Below, piece after piece: positions 58,404 to 64,000 of a DNA stretch of 64,000 bases. The position numbers were made by a program, and so were the translations under genes. The notes under the pieces were generated by a model. The model saw only the letters and a list, made by a program, of their open reading frames with translations. It had not been told where the DNA came from and did no database searches. The stretch is taken from assembly GCF_002224265.1 (NCBI RefSeq), contig NZ_CP012882.1:620001-684000 (forward strand), in the 5' to 3' direction. The stretch's first letter is position 1; each line of letters starts with the position of its first letter. This DNA comes from Vibrio vulnificus NBRC 15645 = ATCC 27562. Lineage in GTDB: Bacteria; Pseudomonadota; Gammaproteobacteria; Enterobacterales; Vibrionaceae.

Positions 58404-58409
58404 TATAAA
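58404..58409 (+). promoter_or_regulatory. -10 box of the FNR-dependent promoter
   Basis: TATAAA at the right distance from the FNR box. The leader to the peroxidase ATG would be about 210 bases, and I see no gene in it. Confidence 0.6.
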
Positions 58410-58624
58410 AATGTAAATAAATAGTAAATCGACGCGCGCGATGAAAGATTGCACAAGCTTTGTACAGATTACGCACTTTTAACATCGATTTTTGTCATAA
58501 AAACCATCGTTTTTTTGCGTTATCACCGCAAAATCGTTTGCTTTAAGTTACTTGCCAAAGCGCATCGGTCAAGAAATGCGCAGCTCTAGTGAGGTTGGAA
58601 TAACTCTCGAGAAAGGAAGTAACG

Positions 58625-59611
58625 ATGAAAAAAATCATTGCAGTGAGTCTCTTATCTGTCGTGTCATTTGCAACCTTGGCAGAACGACAGGCGCAAGAAC
58701 CGATCAAAGTGATTGATCCGGTTGTTGGGTTGGACGCGAAGAAAGTTGAATTGGGAAAAACCTTATGGTTTGAGCCTCGATTATCAGCCTCTAACACCAT
58801 TTCGTGTAACTCATGTCATAACGTGGCCAAGGGTGGGGTGGATAACCTACCAAGCTCCATTGGACATAAATGGGCGATTGGACCGATCAATTCACCCACG
58901 GTGTTTAACTCGGATCTCAACTTCGTGCAGTTCTGGAATGGTCGCGCCAAAGATCTTCAAGAGCAGGCCGCAGGGCCGATTGAGAATCCGCTAGAGATGG
59001 CATTTACCCATCAATTGGCGATCGACACCTTAAAATCGATTCCTCAGTACCGCACTTGGTTCAAACAAGCGTATGGGGTGGAAGAGTTCACCTTAGAGCA
59101 AGTTACGGACGCCATCGCGACCTTTGAGAAAACGCTTCGTACCCCCAATGCACCGTTTGACTTGTGGTTAAGAGGGGAAGACAGCGCGCTCACCACGGCC
59201 CAAGTGGAAGGTTACGAGCTGTTCAAAGCGAAGGGGTGTACGGCGTGTCATAGCGGCCCTTTAGCCGGAGGGCAGATGTACCAAAAAATGGGGTTAGTGA
59301 AGCCTTTTGAAACCGCTAACCCAGATGTAGGGCGCAAGGCGATTACTGGCAAAGAGTTCGATGAGTTTGTCTTTAAGGTGCCGACATTGCGTAATATTGA
59401 GCTCACCTACCCCTACTTCCACGACGGCTCTGTGTGGGATCTTCAAGAGGCGGTAGAAGTGATGGCAGACATTCAGTTGGGGCAAAAACTGACCAAAGAT
59501 GAGTCTGGCAAAATCACCGAGTTTCTCAAATCTCTGACGGGTGAGCAGCCGCAAATCGTCTTGCCGCATTTACCACCGTCTACGATTGAAACGGCTCGGC
59601 CACAAATCTAA
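58625..59611 (+). CDS. Di-haem cytochrome c peroxidase
   Basis: A 328-residue periplasmic protein with a signal peptide ('ATLA-ER') and two haem c sites: CNSCH at 61-65 and CTACH at 205-209. The family removes hydrogen peroxide with electrons from cytochrome c or similar donors. GAAAGGAAG precedes the ATG. An ideal FNR box upstream points to induction when oxygen is low. Confidence 0.9.
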   Translation: MKKIIAVSLLSVVSFATLAERQAQEPIKVIDPVVGLDAKKVELGKTLWFEPRLSASNTISCNSCHNVAKGGVDNLPSSIGHKWAIGPINSPTVFNSDLNFVQFWNGRAKDLQEQAAGPIENPLEMAFTHQLAIDTLKSIPQYRTWFKQAYGVEEFTLEQVTDAIATFEKTLRTPNAPFDLWLRGEDSALTTAQVEGYELFKAKGCTACHSGPLAGGQMYQKMGLVKPFETANPDVGRKAITGKEFDEFVFKVPTLRNIELTYPYFHDGSVWDLQEAVEVMADIQLGQKLTKDESGKITEFLKSLTGEQPQIVLPHLPPSTIETARPQI

Positions 59612-59620
59612 CCGATCTTC

Positions 59621-59646
59621 AAAGCCTCTTTTGAAGAGGCTTTTTT
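59621..59646 (+). terminator. Terminator after the peroxidase gene
   Basis: AAAGCCTCTT / AAGAGGC with a short loop, then TTTTTT. Confidence 0.88.
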
Positions 59647-59822
59647 GCAGCCAATCACAAATTTGATCTTCAAACGACATCGCCAACACGCTGGCGTTTT
59701 GAATTTTTTCTCTGCTGGCAAGGGATTAGCGATTTTACTGATAAAACAGCAAACTAAGGCCACTTTGACATCGTGTTGGCCTTGACTACGCTTTAGATTC
59801 CAACGTCAGAAAGGAGATCGTA

Positions 59823-60017
59823 ATGGCAAGACTAAAGCAAGACATTCCAAATCGAGTCACCGTGTATCATGACAATCTAGAGCAGGAGCAGGAACTGAAA
59901 AATGCCATGCGGCCTGAAAAACCAAGATACTTCAATGGCTCGCCCACCTACAAAGCGGAAAGCCTTGCTGACTTTGAAGCAAGAATTACCCAGTTCGGAC
60001 TGAGTATCGATAAATAG
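59823..60017 (+). CDS. Small conserved-looking hypothetical protein
   Basis: A 64-residue soluble protein ('MARLKQDIPNRVTVYHDN'), basic at the start, with a very good ribosome site (AAAGGAG). A terminator follows. The family is not recognised. Confidence 0.65.
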   Translation: MARLKQDIPNRVTVYHDNLEQEQELKNAMRPEKPRYFNGSPTYKAESLADFEARITQFGLSIDK

Positions 60018-60048
60018 CACCGAGTTTTTGCTTCCTTTAACCAATTCC

Positions 60049-60079
60049 AAAAGCCGCCAGCGCGGCTTTTGTTGTTTTT
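60049..60079 (+). terminator. Terminator after the small hypothetical gene
   Basis: AAAAGCCGC / GCGGCTTTT with a short loop, then GTTGTTTTTG. Confidence 0.75.
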
Positions 60080-60154
60080 GCAATCTAAGGTTATTGTTAT
60101 TGGCATATGCCAATTATAAATCTACAGTGCGCTTGTCATATTGAGGAGGCACCG

Positions 60155-60457
60155 ATGCCACGACCGAAAAAGCCCCGCACCATTGGTTGTTTGCCAAAAG
60201 CCAGCTGCTTTAAGCCCAATGGGATACCTGCACACAATTTGCCGCGCATTGCTCTAGATGCCGATGAACTTGAAGCCCTGCGACTGGCGGACGTACTGCA
60301 ACTGCATCAACTTGATGCGGCCCAGCGTATGGGGGTGTCGAGGCAGACCTTTGGCAACATCATCAAGCGAGCGCGAAACAAAGTGGCGTTGTGTTTGGTG
60401 GAAGGCAAAGTGCTGACCTTGCCCAATCAAAGTCAAGATAAGGAGAAGGAAGCATGA
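60155..60457 (+). CDS. DUF134 protein, HTH regulator-like
   Basis: A 100-residue protein with the DUF134 start 'MPRPKKPRTIGCLPKASCFKP' and a helix-turn-helix near the end ('LDAAQRMGVSRQTFGNIIKRAR'). DUF134 genes are usually paired with NifX/DUF-like cluster-binding proteins, as here. GAGGAGG precedes the ATG at 60155. It overlaps the next gene by 4 bases (ATGA), so it may sense or regulate the cluster below. Confidence 0.82.
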   Translation: MPRPKKPRTIGCLPKASCFKPNGIPAHNLPRIALDADELEALRLADVLQLHQLDAAQRMGVSRQTFGNIIKRARNKVALCLVEGKVLTLPNQSQDKEKEA

Positions 60458-60906
60458 TTGCGATTCCATTACATCAGGACAAAATCTCTGGACACTTTAT
60501 GAAAGCGGAGCGATTCGCGTTGATCAATTCACTTGGAGAGGTGGTGGCGTATCTTGCCAATCCTGCCTTCAATCAAGCTGAGTGCGCCAAGAAAGCGCGT
60601 TGTGTTCAGCAACTTTTAGCCGCAGGCGTGACACAACTGATGGTGAAAAATATCGGTCAGAAATCGTTAGCAAAGTTACTGTCAAAAGGGGTGGCCGTCT
60701 ATCAACTGGCTGGTCGTTGTTCACTGCACGAGGTAAGCAAGGCTGTAAAAACGCCCATGACTTCTGCAACACAAGGCCGCGAATGTCGGTCTCATTCTCA
60801 GTGTGGATCGGCTTGTCGCCAGCAGAGCAAGGTGAACAAGGTGGCCACGCGCGAACCAAATCAAAGGGTTTGTTCACCCATATTACGCATTCGTCCAAGG
60901 GGGTAA
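60454..60906 (+). CDS. NifX/NifB-family iron-molybdenum cofactor domain protein
   Basis: A 150-residue protein whose first ~100 residues match the dinitrogenase Fe-Mo cofactor fold ('MIAIPLHQDKISGHFMKAERF', 'AAGVTQLMVKNIGQKSLAKLLSKG'), followed by a Cys/His-bearing tail ('CRSHSQCGSACRQQS'). There is no nitrogenase here; such proteins may bind or carry iron-sulfur or other metal clusters. Co-translated with DUF134. Confidence 0.78.
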   Translation: MIAIPLHQDKISGHFMKAERFALINSLGEVVAYLANPAFNQAECAKKARCVQQLLAAGVTQLMVKNIGQKSLAKLLSKGVAVYQLAGRCSLHEVSKAVKTPMTSATQGRECRSHSQCGSACRQQSKVNKVATREPNQRVCSPILRIRPRG

Positions 60907-60907
60907 C

Positions 60908-61105
60908 ATGGTGAATTTGTTGGTGACATTCGGCGTTTTTCTATTGGTGATTGGCTTGATGGCGATTGGAGTGATGTTCAAACGCAAAGCGATTCAAGGC
61001 AGTTGTGGTGGTTTAAATACGGTCGGGGTGGATAAAGTGTGCAACTGTGAAACTGCCTGCTCGGAACATAAGCTCTATCAAATTGCCGAACCGAAAGAAC
61101 GTTAG
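60908..61105 (+). CDS. NqrM-like (DUF539) small membrane protein
   Basis: A 65-residue protein with one membrane helix (about residues 4-24) and a cysteine motif, 'KRKAIQGSCGGLNTVG' then 'CNCETAC', which is the DUF539/NqrM pattern. NqrM puts iron into the membrane centre of Na+-NQR. No nqr genes are near, so this may be a second copy that acts with the NifX-like protein just upstream (spacing 1 base). Confidence 0.78.
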   Translation: MVNLLVTFGVFLLVIGLMAIGVMFKRKAIQGSCGGLNTVGVDKVCNCETACSEHKLYQIAEPKER

Positions 61106-61223
61106 CTAAAAGATGACCGTGAAGGTTGCTTGGCCAGCAAGCAATAAACGAAGAAGTCATTTACGTACAGACAATTTACAAAGAAGCCATTTACAACGAA
61201 ACAAGTAAAAAGAAGCGATAAAC

Positions 61224-61244
61224 AAGGGAGCGTGATGCTCCCTT
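61224..61244. terminator. Terminator between the NqrM-like and EF-G-like genes
   Basis: AAGGGAGC / GCTCCCTT with loop GTGAT. It lies between convergent genes; the minus strand continues TTGTTTA. A 14-base near-repeat AAGAAG(T/C)CATTTAC lies on its left at 61151 and 61181. Confidence 0.6.
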
Positions 61245-61289
61245 ACTGTGTTGTTGACGAAAAACATTGATGGTGACTGAATTTGCCGA

Positions 61290-63308
61290 TTAGGAAGTCG
61301 TTTCTTCACAGACTCTTTTTTGCACTGCTGGTGGGGCGGGTTCATAGTGGCTGAGCGACATGTTGAAGCTGCCTTCACCGCCAGTCAGTGCGCGCAGTTT
61401 TCTTGCATAGTCTTGCAGCTCATTGAGCGGCGACTTGCCTTTGATTAAAGTTAGGTTGTTCGCTTGTGGCTCTGTGCCTTCAATGAGGCCGCGGTTGCCA
61501 GACAGATCGCCAGTCACATCGCCGACGTTATTGGTCGGAATGGTCAGCTCCAACTGAACAATCGGTTCCAATACTATCGGGTCTGCTTTCTTGACGGCAT
61601 CGAGAAACGCCTTCTTACCTGCGATGACAAACGCGATCTCTTTGGAATCGACCGAGTGGTACTTGCCATCGTGTACCGTGACTTCAATGTCGCGGATCGG
61701 GTTATTCGAAATCGCCCCTTCTTCAAGTGCTTGATGGATGCCTTTTTCAACCGCTGGAATCAATGAGGTTGGAATCGCTCCGCCTACTACTTTGTTGACG
61801 AACTGGAATCCTGCACCTCGCTCAAGAGGTTTCACACTGAGGTGCACTTCGCCAAACTGACCCGCACCACCACTTTGTTTCTTATGGCGATATTGCCCTT
61901 CAGCGGGTTTGGTGATGGTTTCAAAGTACTCAACGCTTGGCTGTTCGGTGTCTACCTCCAGCTTGTATACGCTTGCCATTTTTTCCAAGGCAATTTTGAG
62001 GTGGAACTCGCCTTGCCCACTTAAAATGGTCTCATTGGTGCGTGCGCGATGCTCCAAGCGCAGCGAAGGGTCTTCACTGACAATACGGTTGAGCACTTCG
62101 CCCAGTTTTTGCTCATCGCCACGTTTGGTGGGTTTGAGGCTTAAGCTGTACATCGGTTGGGGGAAATGAAGGGTTTTCAAACACACGTTATCTTCGTCAT
62201 GTGAGTCGTGAACGATGGAATCGAACTCCAGCTCGTCCACTTTAGCCAATACGCAAAAATCCCCCGCTAACGCGCGTGAAATTTCCGTGCGTTGTTTACC
62301 TTGTAATTGATACAGATGGCCGACTTTAAACGCCTTATTACTTTCGCCGACATAGAGTTGGCTACCTGCGTTGATCTCCCCTTGGAACACACGTAAATAC
62401 GCCAGTTTACCCATGTAAGGGTCCACGCTGATCTTGTAAACGTGGGCGACAGCGTGTTCGAGGGTGTCGCAATTCACCTTGATCATCTTTCCGTTCTTTT
62501 GCAGCAACGGAGGGTTGCCTTCGTTGGGCATTGGCATTAATTCGGCTAAGGTGCGCAGCAGCAATTCAATGCCAGCACCGGTCTGTGCGGAGGCAAAACA
62601 GATTGGCACAACATGCCCGGTACGTAACGCTTCTTCAAATGGATCGTGTAACTGCGCAGGGGTAAGTTCTGAGCCTTGTTCAAGGTAGAGCTCCATCAGT
62701 TCTTCATCGACTTCCACCACTTGGTCTATCAAGGTTTCATGGGCGGCTTCAACACTGCTTAGCAATGTCGATTGTTGGTGTTGAGGTTCAAAAAAGCAGT
62801 CGACAACCTTGTTGCCATCGGCTGAAGGAAGGTTAATCGGTAGGCAATTGCTACCAAAATGGTCTTGAATTTCATCCAACAGTTTCTCAAGTTGGTTACC
62901 GTGGTTGTCCAACTTATTGATGATGATCATCTGGCATTTTTTCTGCTGCTGAGCAAATTGGAACAGCTTGTCGGTAACTTGGGTCAGCGGCATTTGCGGA
63001 TCCAGCACCAACACCGACGTTTCAACGGCGGGAAAGACACTCAAACTGCGACCGAGTAACTCAGACAATCCCGGAGTATCGATGATGTTTAGACGATGTT
63101 TTTGCCAGCTTAACGCGACGGGAGTGGCTTCGATACTGTGCTGATATTGAATCGATTGGTCATCGAAATCGGTCACGGTATCGCCTTTTTCAATGGATCC
63201 AAGATGAGTGGTGGCGTCGCAAGCAAAAAGCAATTTTTCGATCAACGTGGTTTTACCGCTACCAGACTGACCCACAAACGCGATATTGCGAATTTTGTTG
63301 ATAGGCAT
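61290..63308 (-). CDS. EF-G-like translational GTPase (EF-G2)
   Basis: A 672-residue protein with all EF-G domains: G1 GQSGSGKTTL, G3 DTPG, G4 NKLD, and the long C-terminal domains with 'KKQSGGAGQFGEVHLSVKP'. It belongs to the EF-G-like (PRK12740-type) group rather than FusA. The residue after DTPG is Leu instead of the catalytic His of true EF-G, and the switch I 'RGIT' is absent, so GTP hydrolysis may be slow or special. AAGGAGG precedes the ATG at 63308. The role (ribosome rescue, recycling or stress translation) is unknown. Confidence 0.85.
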   Translation of the reverse strand: MPINKIRNIAFVGQSGSGKTTLIEKLLFACDATTHLGSIEKGDTVTDFDDQSIQYQHSIEATPVALSWQKHRLNIIDTPGLSELLGRSLSVFPAVETSVLVLDPQMPLTQVTDKLFQFAQQQKKCQMIIINKLDNHGNQLEKLLDEIQDHFGSNCLPINLPSADGNKVVDCFFEPQHQQSTLLSSVEAAHETLIDQVVEVDEELMELYLEQGSELTPAQLHDPFEEALRTGHVVPICFASAQTGAGIELLLRTLAELMPMPNEGNPPLLQKNGKMIKVNCDTLEHAVAHVYKISVDPYMGKLAYLRVFQGEINAGSQLYVGESNKAFKVGHLYQLQGKQRTEISRALAGDFCVLAKVDELEFDSIVHDSHDEDNVCLKTLHFPQPMYSLSLKPTKRGDEQKLGEVLNRIVSEDPSLRLEHRARTNETILSGQGEFHLKIALEKMASVYKLEVDTEQPSVEYFETITKPAEGQYRHKKQSGGAGQFGEVHLSVKPLERGAGFQFVNKVVGGAIPTSLIPAVEKGIHQALEEGAISNNPIRDIEVTVHDGKYHSVDSKEIAFVIAGKKAFLDAVKKADPIVLEPIVQLELTIPTNNVGDVTGDLSGNRGLIEGTEPQANNLTLIKGKSPLNELQDYARKLRALTGGEGSFNMSLSHYEPAPPAVQKRVCEETTS

Positions 63309-63617
63309 AGCGCCTCCTTGCAATAGAGAGGAAGAAGAGAAGGACGATAAATCTCATGATCAGGCGGGGTTACCGCCTGGTCGTCTTCCAGGTCATTTTG
63401 CGCGGGGCTCCTTGCATTGCGACCTCATTAGTCGATGAGTACGGATTTCAGTGTGCACCCATATCCATAAATTTTATGTGACTTAATTCATGCTGGTGTA
63501 AATCGAGCAAAGAGAAGCGGATTCGATGTCACAAATAAAGCAAAAGAGGCCATGAAGTGACCCCTTATCGGATAGGAAGCGTTAAAAGCGATGAGACAGA
63601 CTCACATTGGTGCGTGA
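63309..63617. other. Gap upstream of the EF-G-like gene
   Basis: A 309-base gap with no gene. A hairpin CAGGCGG/CCGCCTG lies at 63361-63379. On the minus strand this is in the leader of the EF-G-like gene. Confidence 0.4.
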
Positions 63618-64000
63618 TCAGAGTGTTAATGTCATGAAGCAGCTGTTTGGGTCTTCCTGATAGTCGCCAAAAGGTGCGCAATACTCAAAGCCGAATTTCT
63701 CGTAGAGGGCGCGAGCGGGGGCAAAAAAGGCCATGGTTCCGGTCTCTAAACTGATTTGTTGATAACCTTGCTGCCTGGCGTGTTCAATCAAATGCTGCAA
63801 AAGCGTGGAGGCCACCCCGTTGCCTCTGGCGGCGTGTGTGGTGCGCATGGATTTGAGTTCACCATGTTGGTGCGTAAGACGCTTCAATGCGGTGCAACCG
63901 AGTAAGGTTTCTGCTTGCCAGCCTGTCCAAAAGGTTACATCCGGATGTTGCAATGCACTTAAGTCCAAGGCGTGTACACTCTCCGCAGGCGAGGTGGCGT
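63618..64000 (-). CDS. GNAT N-acetyltransferase, cut by window end
   Basis: The C-terminal ~127 residues of a GNAT enzyme. The acetyl-CoA-binding motif is 'RTTHAARGNGVASTLLQHL', then 'FARALYEKFGFEYCAPFGDY'-like ending. The frame stays open to 64000 with 'SPAESVHALDLSALQHPDV', a usual mid-protein stretch in this group, so the TTG at 63968 is not the start. Confidence 0.8.
   Translation of the reverse strand, partial: ATSPAESVHALDLSALQHPDVTFWTGWQAETLLGCTALKRLTHQHGELKSMRTTHAARGNGVASTLLQHLIEHARQQGYQQISLETGTMAFFAPARALYEKFGFEYCAPFGDYQEDPNSCFMTLTL

Noticed and set aside
63361..63379. GCGGGGTTACCG resembles the 3' part of a c-di-GMP-I (GEMM) riboswitch
   Set aside because: The other conserved parts (GGACGCAAAGCC-like core) are absent, and on this strand no gene follows in the right direction.

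Overview
The window looks like a stretch of a Vibrio genome, most probably Vibrio vulnificus and probably the smaller chromosome. The best single clue is a 609-residue M4 metalloprotease with a PPC tail at 37858-39687, which matches the V. vulnificus elastase VvpE. A chromosomal Qnr pentapeptide protein, an ERIC palindromic repeat and two DUF3316 proteins also fit a vibrio. The species name is an inference; no rRNA or tRNA gene lies in the window.

Layout. 1-1650: the end of a MacB-type ABC permease, its ATPase and a DnaQ-like exonuclease. 1780-5480: an AT-rich island with three overlapping genes, a DNA methyltransferase, a DUF262 (GmrSD/ParB-like) protein and a HEPN protein, ending in a terminator that contains the last stop codon. 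This is the best candidate for an uncharacterised anti-phage or restriction-like system. 5526-10066: a choloylglycine-hydrolase-like acylase, a diguanylate cyclase, and the mesX-mesD methionine synthase operon behind a MetR-type box and a structured leader. 10232-13273: a FUSC/HlyD efflux pair with a divergent LysR regulator. 13267-18441: a CusRS-like two-component system, a DUF3316 protein and a divergent alkyl sulfatase, with a CusR-like operator between them.

18507-27072: a DctBD-like two-component system next to a sigma-54 promoter, three matching upstream activator palindromes, an ERIC element in the predicted leader, a TAXI-TRAP transporter whose binding-protein gene is frameshifted at a CT dinucleotide repeat, and lhgO. 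The parts suggest regulated uptake and oxidation of 2-hydroxyglutarate or a related dicarboxylate. 27132-27260: a degenerate heptamer array. 27790-34850: an HD-GYP response regulator, a large hybrid kinase and a chemoreceptor; the kinase and receptor share a homologous N-terminal sensor domain.

34944-44004: cupin, qnr, Rof, 2-hydroxyacid dehydrogenase, vvpE with a LuxR/SmcR-type half box upstream, a transglutaminase-like protein, and an unassigned HTH-like protein next to an alpha/beta hydrolase. 44051-57444: mostly housekeeping and accessory enzymes (DEAD helicase, proline iminopeptidase, NfsB, Fpr), exporters (two EamA, one Bcr/CflA-like MFS), their regulators, and an AT-rich acyltransferase. 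57547-64000: GlpM, a di-haem peroxidase with a near-ideal FNR promoter, a DUF134 / NifX-like / NqrM-like cluster, an EF-G-like GTPase, and a GNAT enzyme cut by the window end.
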